Source: Komagataeibacter xylinus
GTDB taxonomy: Bacteria > Pseudomonadota > Alphaproteobacteria > Acetobacterales > Acetobacteraceae
Reading direction: 5' to 3'
NCBI RefSeq assembly: GCF_031081985.1
Contig: NZ_JARWSK010000001.1
Span: 310,001-374,000 of the forward strand
DNA: 64,000 nt
Position numbers and translations under genes: made by a program. Within the stretch, counting starts at the first letter, position 1, and every line of letters starts with the position of its first letter. Below, piece after piece: positions 57,465 to 64,000 of the stretch. The notes under the pieces were generated by a model. It was not told where the DNA came from. It was given only the letters and a program-made list of their open reading frames with translations, and did not search any database.

Positions 57465-57515
57465 AAGGGTTTCGGGTGAAGCTTTTTTTCCAAAAGGTTC
57501 AGAAAACTGTCGCTT
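57465..57515. repeat. Dispersed palindromic repeat, degenerate copy
   Basis: AAGGGTTTCGGGTGAAGC followed by TTTTTTTCCAAAAGGTTC matches the AAGTTTTTGGTGAAGCTT end of the repeat family seen at 4715, but with substitutions and without the GCCGCC hairpin. Confidence 0.5.
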
Positions 57516-57523
57516 GCCAGACT

Positions 57524-58483
57524 TCAGGGCAGGCGTTCCAGATGCGCCAGCAGCAGTGCCCATAGCCCGTTACTATCCACCTCGTTGAGGAAAAGCGCGT
57601 TACGGGGCCGGTCGGTCACATGCCACCAGTCAATGGCGGTAGCGCCCTGCATGAGCGGACTGCCCACCTCAACCGACACGTTCACCTCGCGGCCTGCAAA
57701 CAGGTGGGAGGCGAGCAGCCAGCCAATGGTGCAGGGGTCGTGCAGGGGCGCACCGTCCCACCCATATTTGGCCAGGTCAAACCGCCCCGAAAAACCCAGC
57801 ATGGCCGCGGCCGTCCGGGCGCAGCGCCCGTTCAGCGCGCTGAGCTGCGCCATCCGGGGTGGCGTGACCAGAAAGCGATGGGTTACATCCAGCGGCACAA
57901 GCGTGTGCGCGGTGGCGTGGCGCAGCACGATATCGGCGGCATCGGGGTCGGCATAGACATTGAACTCGGCGCTCGGGGTGATGTTGCCGCCTTGCGCCCA
58001 TGCACCGCCCATGGAAACGATGCCAGCCATACGCGGCGCAATATCGGGCGCCTTGACCAGCGCCATGGCCAGGTTGGTCATAGGCCCCAGTGTCACCACC
58101 GTTATGCTGCCCGGCGGGTGCGCCCTGATCGTATCGATCAGGAAATCCACGCCATGCTGCGCGCCAGGCTGCATGACGGGGTCGGGCAGGGCGGGGCCAT
58201 CCATGCCGGTCTGGCCATGCACGTGCGCTGCGGTAACGGGCGTGCGGCGCAGGGGGCCAGCACAGCCTGCATGCACTGCAATGTCGGTGCGTCCGGCCAG
58301 TTCGAGCACCTTGCAGGCATTGGTGGTCGTGTGCTGCACCGACACGTTGCCCGCCACGCTGACCACGCCCAGCACGTCAAGGCCGGGGGCAGCAAGGGCG
58401 AGCATGATGGCAATTGCATCGTCCTGCCCCGGATCGGTGTCGATGATGATCTTGCGTGGGGTCACGGTCATCCGGTCCTTCAT
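57524..58483 (-). CDS. Inosine-uridine type nucleoside hydrolase
   Basis: The 319-residue protein has the nucleoside hydrolase calcium motif near the N-terminus, KIIIDTDPGQDDAIAIML (DxDxxxDD). It continues with VSVAGNVSVQHTTTNACKVL, GPMTNLAMALVKAP, VSMGGAWAQGGNITPSAEFN and a late catalytic His region, GAPLHDPCTIGWLL. It cleaves the N-glycosidic bond of ribonucleosides to free base and ribose, for salvage in the cytoplasm. It begins with ATG 58483 (or ATG 58471). It stands alone; no purine transporter gene adjoins it. It is divergent from the di-heme peroxidase gene. Confidence 0.9.
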   Translation of the reverse strand: MKDRMTVTPRKIIIDTDPGQDDAIAIMLALAAPGLDVLGVVSVAGNVSVQHTTTNACKVLELAGRTDIAVHAGCAGPLRRTPVTAAHVHGQTGMDGPALPDPVMQPGAQHGVDFLIDTIRAHPPGSITVVTLGPMTNLAMALVKAPDIAPRMAGIVSMGGAWAQGGNITPSAEFNVYADPDAADIVLRHATAHTLVPLDVTHRFLVTPPRMAQLSALNGRCARTAAAMLGFSGRFDLAKYGWDGAPLHDPCTIGWLLASHLFAGREVNVSVEVGSPLMQGATAIDWWHVTDRPRNALFLNEVDSNGLWALLLAHLERLP

Positions 58484-58695
58484 GCTCTACGGCGTTTGCC
58501 TGCCATACGTAGCCTGATTGAATCGGAATTGGCAAAGCCACGCTCATCTCTCCCCGCTTGATCCGCCCGCGCAGGAGTGAGAAAAAGAAAGCCCACTTGA
58601 AAACCGGCAGAAGCAGAGCATTGAAAAAGAAAAAAGGGTTCTGGTGCCGCTTTTTTTCAACAAGACCGCATGGTTGCGCCGTCGCCAGCCGGGCA

Positions 58696-59925
58696 TTGTA
58701 TCGTGCCAATCTGCATGGACTGGCCATGGCGGTCGCCCTGTTTGGCGGCGGGGCTGCATCATGGGGGCAGGGGGTGGATGGTACCAGCCCCGTCCTGTCG
58801 CGCCCGCAGGCAGGCGCCCGCGCGCAGGCGCTAGGCCAGTTGGGGCGTGACCTGTTTCATGATCCCAGACTGTCGGCTTCGGGGCATATGGCCTGTTCAT
58901 CGTGCCATCAGGACAATGCGGCGTTTGCGCAGGGCAATGACCTGTCGGTGCAGCCAGGGGGGCACCGTGCGGTGGCATCGCTCACCTATCTGCAGGCCGT
59001 GCCGCAGTTCACCGAACATTTTCATGATTCGGAAGATGAAGCCGATGAAAGCATCGATAACGGCCCCACCGGCGGCCTGACATGGGATGGTCGGGCCGAT
59101 ACCGCGCAGGGTCAGGCCAGCATACCGCTGCTTTCCCCTTACGAAATGGCCAATGCCAACCCTGAAGCCGTGGTGCGCCGTGCCAATGCCGCAGGCTACG
59201 GCCTACGCCTACAGGCCCTGCTGCCGCCCCGGCCGGATGATACGGCCACCCGTTTTGCCCTGATTGCCGAGGCCCTGGCCACCTACCAGCAGGATGCCCG
59301 GCTGTTTTATCCCTATAGCAGCAAATATGATGCGGTGCTGGCGGGTAGGGCCCGTCTTACCGCGCGTGAGGCGCAGGGGCTGGCGCTGTTTGAACGGGCG
59401 GACAAGGGCAATTGCGCCTCATGCCATGTCAGCGCGCCGGGGCATGACGGCACGCCGCCGCAATTCAGTGATTACGGGCTGGTGGCCCTTGGCGTGCCGC
59501 GTAACGGCGCCATCGGCCTCAACCGCAACCCGGCCTATTACGATATGGGGTTATGTGGCCCCGATCGCACCGATTTCAGGGGGCGCGACGACTATTGCGG
59601 GCTGTTCCGCACGCCGTCGCTGCGCAACGTGGCGCTACGGCATGTATTCTTTCATAACGGGGTTATTCATACGCTGCGGCAGGCCGTGGCGTTTTACGCG
59701 CTGCGTGATGTGCGCCCCGCGCTTTGGTACCCGACTGGCCCGGATGGCAGGATACAGATCTATAACGACCTGCCTGCCCGTTATCACGCCAACATCAACA
59801 TGGACCCGCCTTTCGGCCCCCGCCCCAAAGGACGGCCCGCCCTGTCGGATGATGAGATTGATGCGATCGTGGCCTTCCTCCATACCCTGACGGATGGTTA
59901 CTTCAGCCTGATGTCGCGCCAGTAG
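58696..59925 (+). CDS. Di-heme cytochrome c peroxidase / MauG family
   Basis: The enzyme has two CxxCH sites, MACSSCHQDNAAF and GNCASCHVSAPG, about 170 residues apart as in bacterial cytochrome c peroxidases. Further landmarks are LGRDLFHDPRLSASG at the start and NVALRHVFFHNGVIHTL and DEIDAIVAFLHTLTDGY at the end. It reduces peroxide or oxidises a partner in the periplasm. The signal is near GLAMAVALFGGGAASWGQG. The frame stays open back to a TTG at 58558, but that stretch is Lys-rich and contains a degenerate palindromic repeat, so I place the start at TTG 58696 or ATG 58726. The true start is unresolved. Confidence 0.82.
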   Translation: MYRANLHGLAMAVALFGGGAASWGQGVDGTSPVLSRPQAGARAQALGQLGRDLFHDPRLSASGHMACSSCHQDNAAFAQGNDLSVQPGGHRAVASLTYLQAVPQFTEHFHDSEDEADESIDNGPTGGLTWDGRADTAQGQASIPLLSPYEMANANPEAVVRRANAAGYGLRLQALLPPRPDDTATRFALIAEALATYQQDARLFYPYSSKYDAVLAGRARLTAREAQGLALFERADKGNCASCHVSAPGHDGTPPQFSDYGLVALGVPRNGAIGLNRNPAYYDMGLCGPDRTDFRGRDDYCGLFRTPSLRNVALRHVFFHNGVIHTLRQAVAFYALRDVRPALWYPTGPDGRIQIYNDLPARYHANINMDPPFGPRPKGRPALSDDEIDAIVAFLHTLTDGYFSLMSRQ

Positions 59926-59944
59926 AAAATTTCACCAGCAGCTT

Positions 59945-61492
59945 TTATTGCTTCAGGTTCAGTGCGCCCGTCAGGTTGCCAAGAGGGTGGCCGGTAGCCG
60001 CCCGTATGGCGCGCGCGCGGGTCATGGCGCCATCAAGCGGGCGCAGGCTAAAGCGTTTGGTCAGGAACATCAGGATCGAGGTTGTATCCTGCACCGTATG
60101 GTCGACATATCCGCGCCGGGCATAAGGCGAGATGATGATGGCCGGAATGCGCGAACCCGGCCCCCACCGGTCGCCTCTGGGCGGGGCCACATGGTCCCAC
60201 AGACCGCCATTTTCATCGTAGGTGACAATAACGAGCATGTGCGGCCACTGGGGGCTTTTTTCCAGATGGGCCACAAGGTCGGCAATATGATGATCGCCTG
60301 ACTGGATATCGGCATAGCCTGAATGTTCGTTCAGGTTGCCCTGTGGCTTGTAGAAACTGACCTGCGGCAACTGGCCGTGGTCAATGGCCGCGATAAAGCC
60401 TGCGCCAGCCAGCCCCCCATCGCGCAGGTGTTCGTCGCGCGCGGGCGTGCCGGGGGCGTAGGCGGCATAGTAATTATAGGGCTGGTGATGGTACTGAAAG
60501 TCCGGGGCAGGGTAATGATTGCCGTGCGCCAGCACATCGCCCCATGCTCCGGCGTACCATGCCCATGTGATGCCGCGCTCGCTCAGCCGGTCGCCGATGG
60601 TGGGCGCGGTCTGTGCGGGCAGGGTGGTGGCGTGTGCGGGATCGGCATAATGCGGGTCCTGCCCGGGGGCTGCGGGGTTGGCGCTGGGCTGGTAGGGGGG
60701 CTGCATGGTGTTGACGGCATAAAAATCAGGCGTGAGGTTGCCATCGCGCACGAATTTGGGAATGCCCTCCAGCGCCGAATGCGGTGAATCGGCCGCCACG
60801 AGCAGGGCCGTGCCCGATGGCGCTACGGTGGAAATGACCGGCCGCGCTGCGCTGGTATCGGCCTGCGGGTAGAACGGCGCACACGCACAGGCCAGCCACT
60901 GGTGGTTGAGGAACGAACCGCCAAACGCCCCCATGAAGAAGTGGTCGGCCAGCGTGTAACGGCGGGCGATCTGCCACATTTGCATATGCGACCCATCCCA
61001 CTCGCTCATGGGGAGGGCGCCTGAATCGGCCCAGGCCACGAACCTGTCGTTACGGCCGCCGTTGATCTGCATCTGGTTCTGATAGAAGCGGTGCCACAGG
61101 TCCTGCGTGAGCGTGCTGAGCGGGCGGTTGAAGCCCTGAGGGTCATCAATGTGGAAAGGCTGGTTGGGCAGGTGCGCGCTCATGGCCTGGGTTATGGGAT
61201 CGGCCGCACCGCGGGCTGTCAGGCCACCCCATACGGGCGGCAGTTCGCGCAGCACGCTGCCATCACGGTCGCGCTGGGGCCGTAACCGCGCCACTCTGGC
61301 GCCTGATGTATCCGCGCCGGGAAAGCCGTTATAGAGATTATCGAAGGACCGATTCTCGGCAAAAATGACCACGACCGTTTCGATCTGTTTCATGCCCGCA
61401 GGTCTGGCCTGACCGGTGCAGGCACCCAGCATGCCTGCCAGCAGGGCCGTAATGGGGGTGAAACGGAGCAGGGTGCGGGTCAGATGGGCCAT
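59945..61492 (-). CDS. AcpA-like acid phosphatase / phospholipase C family lipoprotein
   Basis: From ATG 61492 the 515-residue product starts MAHLTRTLLRFTPITALLAG and has a lipobox LGAC, then a phosphoesterase domain (PF04185 type). Landmarks are IETVVVIFAENRSFDNLYNG (catalytic and metal Glu/Asn), MGAFGGSFLNHQWLACACAP, the QVSFYKPQGNLNEHSGYADI region, LVIVTYDENGGLWDHVAPPR and GSRIPAIIISPYARRGYVDH. These motifs match Francisella AcpA acid phosphatase and bacterial phospholipase C. It likely releases phosphate from phospholipid or sugar esters at the cell surface. A frame extension to 61576 lacks signal logic. It converges with the peroxidase gene. Confidence 0.85.
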   Translation of the reverse strand: MAHLTRTLLRFTPITALLAGMLGACTGQARPAGMKQIETVVVIFAENRSFDNLYNGFPGADTSGARVARLRPQRDRDGSVLRELPPVWGGLTARGAADPITQAMSAHLPNQPFHIDDPQGFNRPLSTLTQDLWHRFYQNQMQINGGRNDRFVAWADSGALPMSEWDGSHMQMWQIARRYTLADHFFMGAFGGSFLNHQWLACACAPFYPQADTSAARPVISTVAPSGTALLVAADSPHSALEGIPKFVRDGNLTPDFYAVNTMQPPYQPSANPAAPGQDPHYADPAHATTLPAQTAPTIGDRLSERGITWAWYAGAWGDVLAHGNHYPAPDFQYHHQPYNYYAAYAPGTPARDEHLRDGGLAGAGFIAAIDHGQLPQVSFYKPQGNLNEHSGYADIQSGDHHIADLVAHLEKSPQWPHMLVIVTYDENGGLWDHVAPPRGDRWGPGSRIPAIIISPYARRGYVDHTVQDTTSILMFLTKRFSLRPLDGAMTRARAIRAATGHPLGNLTGALNLKQ

Positions 61493-61736
61493 GAAGTCTC
61501 GAATGCTGTCAGCGTAACGCCTGGTGTATATGAAAGACCTGTTGGAGGAAGGAAATGCAGGGGGGCTGCCTTTCATGAAAAATTCATATAGCGGCGCGGA
61601 TCGGCTTGGCTGATGCGCACATGGCGAACTCCGCGCATGAAATGGGCCGCCCCGGGCCGGTGATGAGCCCCATGCCGCGATCCTGTAATGTCATATAAAT
61701 ATGTAATGTTACGGTATTCATAAATAAAATTATGAT

Positions 61737-62234
61737 ATGAACGTCGGCATAAAGGTATATATATTATTATTACTTTTCTTGACTGCAGATGCGCAGTTTT
61801 GGGAAAAGATGAAACTCTTTCCCGAAATGAGACTCCTCACAATCCTTGTCGATATGCGTGAAAAAAGCATGTATTGGCTTATCCGCGCGGCAGAATATGG
61901 CATGTGCAACGCCATGGAACAACTGGCCTATCTCTACTGCTCGGAAGGGGGGCTGTGCCTTGTCTATCATTACAAACCGGGGTTGCGCTGCAAGCCTGAT
62001 CTGCCTGTTGCAGCGCTGTTTTTGATGGCGGCCCTCAATGGCATGTTGAGTATCTTTGTTCGTCCCAAGCAGGCTATGTGGCGCAATCGGGCCTATTTTG
62101 AAAGGCATGCCCATGAACTGACAACAGTTTATGAGGATGATGAGCCACTCATATTGCTCAGCTGCGTTGTGCGCCTGCGCGGGCAATGCGCCATAGCGCA
62201 GGACTATTTTGAAACAACGTTTTTCCAGTTATAG
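61737..62234 (+). CDS. Sel1-like repeat orphan protein, AT-rich
   Basis: The 165-residue product has a hydrophobic start (MNVGIKVYILLLLFLTADAQ). Two helical repeats follow with the Sel1 pattern: YWLIRAAEYGMCNAMEQLAY and LPVAALFLMAALNGMLSIFV. The ATG at 61737 has no clear ribosome site; ATG 61809 after GGGAAAAG is an alternative, which would remove the hydrophobic start. Base composition is lower in GC than the neighbours, and a repeat copy lies directly downstream, both consistent with transfer. Sel1 proteins act as scaffolds in signalling and secretion-related roles. The specific function is unknown. Confidence 0.55.
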   Translation: MNVGIKVYILLLLFLTADAQFWEKMKLFPEMRLLTILVDMREKSMYWLIRAAEYGMCNAMEQLAYLYCSEGGLCLVYHYKPGLRCKPDLPVAALFLMAALNGMLSIFVRPKQAMWRNRAYFERHAHELTTVYEDDEPLILLSCVVRLRGQCAIAQDYFETTFFQL

Positions 62235-62286
62235 GCATGTAATCGCAATAATATATTTTTTAAAAGCAGATTATTAATAAATAAAA

Positions 62287-62320
62287 AAGTTTTTGGTTAA
62301 GCTTTTTTCAAAAAGCTTCA
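62287..62320. repeat. Dispersed palindromic repeat, AAGCTT hairpin copy
   Basis: AAGTTTTTGGTTAAGC at 62287 leads into the perfect hairpin AAGCTTTTTT with AAAAAGCTT (62299-62318). The left end equals the outer end of the copy at 4715. Confidence 0.65.
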
Positions 62321-62435
62321 AATCATGTCGCCTTATTTGAAGCAGGGGGGCACCTGAAAAAATTTATTATTTATCAATAAATTGGTTTCAAACAATCTAA
62401 AAGAATTGCCAATCATAAAGTCCAAAAATATCGCT

Positions 62436-62915
62436 TCAGAACGCAGCGCAGCCCGGTGTGATGACCAGCCCCACGGAATCCTGCCCGAAGCGCTGGCGAT
62501 AGGTCTGGCGTATCGCCTCAAGCCGCAACCTGAGATCGGGAGTGAGAGGGGTTGCCACCCATATGATGCGCGAAGGTTCGCGTATGATGCGCCCGCTGTG
62601 TTCATCCCGCCATTGTCCGGTCATGCGCAGGACCGAAAAACCGTCGGGAAAACGCGGGGTGACGACGTCACGCACAAAACGGGTCCAGTCATGCTGGCTG
62701 ACATGGCTTCCATCAGGGCGGTTGAGACCAAACAGCAGCGAGACCTGCACCATTGGCGTTGCCTGCAATGTCGTGCAGGCGACCTGTAGCGGATCGGGGG
62801 CAGGCATCTGTGGTGCGCCTGCGTGGCCGGGTTGGCACCATGCGACCGTACTGGCCACAATGGTGGCGGCAGGCAGGCACCATCGCCTTGAAAAAACAAT
62901 GGGCTGGCAACTCAT
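62436..62915 (-). CDS. DUF3574 family exported protein
   Basis: The 159-residue product has a signal sequence (cleavage near GHAGAP) and the DUF3574 domain: QVSLLFGLNRPDGSHVSQHD, FVRDVVTPRFPDGFSVLRMT, GQWRDEHSGRIIREPSRIIW, LEAIRQTYRQRFGQDSVGLV. This small family of periplasmic proteins has no assigned function; a phospholipase-like or inhibitor-like fold is not established. Two cysteines (ACTT and PGCAAF) could form a disulphide. The ATG at 62915 directly precedes the signal. It stands between two repeat copies. Confidence 0.85.
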   Translation of the reverse strand: MSCQPIVFSRRWCLPAATIVASTVAWCQPGHAGAPQMPAPDPLQVACTTLQATPMVQVSLLFGLNRPDGSHVSQHDWTRFVRDVVTPRFPDGFSVLRMTGQWRDEHSGRIIREPSRIIWVATPLTPDLRLRLEAIRQTYRQRFGQDSVGLVITPGCAAF

Positions 62916-62959
62916 GGTCTGTATTCGTCCTGCCCGTTATGGGGCGTAGCGCAGTAGAA

Positions 62960-62999
62960 AGATTCAAAAGAACGCCGCCTTTCAAAAAAAGCGGCGCCC
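62960..62999. repeat. Dispersed palindromic repeat, hairpin copy
   Basis: CGCCGCCTTT pairs with AAAGCGGCG (62973-62996), the same GCCGCC/GGCGGC core as the copies at 4715 and 48615. It lies between the DUF3574 gene and the VOC gene and may end the latter. Confidence 0.65.
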
Positions 63000-63015
63000 G
63001 ATAAGCTGGCCGGGA

Positions 63016-63399
63016 TCAGGACTGGACGCGATAAAGCGCACACAGCTTGTTGCCGGTCGGGTCGCGCAGATAGGCCAGGTACAGGTCGCCATTGGGCATG
63101 TGGCGGATGCCCGGCGGGTCTTCGCAGGTGGTGCCGCCATTGGCCACGCCCGCGGCATGCCATGCATCGATGACTTCAGGCGAGGGGGCGGCAAAGCCGA
63201 TCGTGCCCCCGTTGGCGGCCGTGGCGGGCTGGCCGTTGACCGGCTTCGTTACGAGGAAAAAACCCGTATCGCCATTATAGACCAGTTTGCCCCTGGCATT
63301 GACGGTGGCGGCGGGCACGCCAAGGGTTGCAAATATGCTATCGTAGAATTTCTTCGCGGCTTCAATGTCGTTTGCGCCAACGGCAATATGGCTGAACAT
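63016..63399 (-). CDS. VOC-superfamily (glyoxalase-like) protein
   Basis: From ATG 63399 the 127-residue protein has one vicinal-oxygen-chelate domain: MFSHIAVGANDIEAAKKFYD opens the fold with the first metal His, GTIGFAAPSPEVIDAWHAAG is the second half start, and LYLAYLRDPTGNKLCALYRV ends it. Members include glyoxalase, dioxygenase and antibiotic-resistance proteins, and the substrate here is unknown. The metal ligand at the end is not the usual Glu, so catalysis is uncertain. A frame extension to 63438 lacks a ribosome site. It diverges from the YfdX-like gene at 63601. Confidence 0.85.
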   Translation of the reverse strand: MFSHIAVGANDIEAAKKFYDSIFATLGVPAATVNARGKLVYNGDTGFFLVTKPVNGQPATAANGGTIGFAAPSPEVIDAWHAAGVANGGTTCEDPPGIRHMPNGDLYLAYLRDPTGNKLCALYRVQS

Positions 63400-63600
63400 G
63401 CATTTTCTCCCTGAACGATAATAGTCCGGGGCAATCATGGCACGGCGTGCTGCGGGCCGACAACCGCCCCAACGCGATGCGCGTCGTAACGATGGGAATA
63501 GTCATGGACCCCGCATGCCATTTTTTGTAACATTCCGCCCAGGCCCGGATATCCGGGCCACGGAATACATGACAGACAGATTGCTCTGAAAAGGGAAACC

Positions 63601-64000
63601 ATGCGTTTTATCGCTTCACTGGCCGCCGTGGCGGGACTGCTCGCTGCACCACTGGGTGCCCACGCGGCATCGGTGCATACGGATTGGGAAAAGTTCAAGG
63701 CCACCCGTGCGTTCAATCATCTCTCGGCTGATGGGCAGCGCGCCATGCTCGACGTGCTCAACGCCAAGCAGGTGCTCGATGCAGGCCAGACCGATGCCGC
63801 CATTCCCGCGCTGTATGACGCGACCAAGCGCCTGACCGCCGCAGGCAAGGCCAGCACGCAGTTCATCGCCGCCGAAACCAGCCTTCACCCCGCCCCGCAG
63901 CACCCGGCGGCCCCTGGCCATGTGGCTGGCACCACGCCCGTGACCTGGATTCCGGTTGGCGGTGAAATCATTGGCAGCGAGACACTGGCCCCCGAGAAGA
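63601..64000 (+). CDS. YfdX-family exported protein (cut by right edge)
   Basis: The ATG at 63601 follows GGGAAACC and opens a frame that runs past the right edge, so only about 133 residues are visible. It begins with a signal peptide (MRFIASLAAVAGLLAAPLGA, cleavage after AHA). Segments include AMLDVLNAKQVLDAGQTDAA (helical pattern) and TWIPVGGEIIGSETLAPEK, which resemble the YfdX family (helix bundle plus a small beta segment with WIP and SED/SET motifs). YfdX proteins in Enterobacteria are linked to acid or stress response, but the function here is uncertain. The call rests on short motifs and an incomplete gene. Confidence 0.6.
   Translation, partial: MRFIASLAAVAGLLAAPLGAHAASVHTDWEKFKATRAFNHLSADGQRAMLDVLNAKQVLDAGQTDAAIPALYDATKRLTAAGKASTQFIAAETSLHPAPQHPAAPGHVAGTTPVTWIPVGGEIIGSETLAPEK

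Noticed and set aside
1-64000. CRISPR array or cellulose synthase (bcs) genes
   Set aside because: No regularly spaced repeats and no bcs-like frames were seen; the link to cellulose is only through c-di-GMP enzymes.

Overview
The window looks like chromosomal DNA of an acetic acid bacterium, most likely Komagataeibacter (the cellulose-forming Gluconacetobacter xylinus group). This is inferred from high-GC coding DNA, a split PQQ polyol dehydrogenase (sldBA type), a sorbosone-dehydrogenase-like quinoprotein, several periplasmic c-type cytochromes, and a four-gene block matching the cdg1 operon (FNR/FixK-type regulator, pdeA1, dgc1, downstream regulator) known from cellulose regulation in G. 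xylinus. No cellulose synthase, rRNA or CRISPR array is present.

Region by region. Bases 1-3064 are the right end of an integrated phage-type element: an antirepressor-like C-terminus, small phage genes chained by ATGA overlaps, a papain-fold-like protein and lipoproteins, a long stretch without convincing genes holding a minus-strand tRNA-like fold, and finally the 3' half of a tRNA-Val(GAC), which I read as the attachment site. From 3.3 to 16.9 kb are mostly minus-strand housekeeping and envelope genes: YidB, a NUDIX hydrolase, a large two-module glycosyltransferase, EamA and DUF1275 membrane proteins, YbaK, an 8-oxoguanine-deaminase-like amidohydrolase, a cupin-like secreted protein, a PQQ sugar dehydrogenase and a bacteriophytochrome kinase/response-regulator hybrid. 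From 17.4 to 31.9 kb is a signalling region with a DosP-like phosphodiesterase, a broken Imm45 immunity gene, nagA, an MFS transporter, a Dda/RecD-like helicase, then the cdg1-type operon followed by two NsrR-like Rrf2 regulators.

From 32 to 45.5 kb are a broken phage-type gene, sldBA, mdaB-tag, a three-gene periplasmic operon (Tat flavin oxidase, cytochrome c, exported RidA), an AT-rich orphan gene flanked by palindromes, a cytochrome c, a class A acid phosphatase, and FecI-FecR directly upstream of PhoD with no TonB receptor. From 45.6 to 64 kb are small envelope proteins, a FUSC exporter, an OprB porin with a Fur-like box, a divergent iron locus (membrane protein; P19 iron protein plus FecBCD-type ABC importer) around a clear Fur box, a MucR/Ros regulator, a TSUP exporter, a nucleoside hydrolase, a di-heme peroxidase, an AcpA-like phosphoesterase, a Sel1-like orphan, DUF3574, a VOC protein and the start of a YfdX-family gene.

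Themes: (1) oxygen, redox, NO and light sensing are wired to c-di-GMP turnover (heme PAS, FAD-type PAS, FixK, NsrR, phytochrome); (2) periplasmic oxidation feeds cytochromes or quinones; (3) phosphate and iron scavenging are prominent, with three extracytoplasmic phosphatases and Fur-controlled iron uptake; (4) a dispersed palindromic repeat family with AAGTTTTTGG ends and GCCGCC or AAGCTT hairpin cores sits between genes at several places. All functional calls are from reading the sequence; no database search was run.
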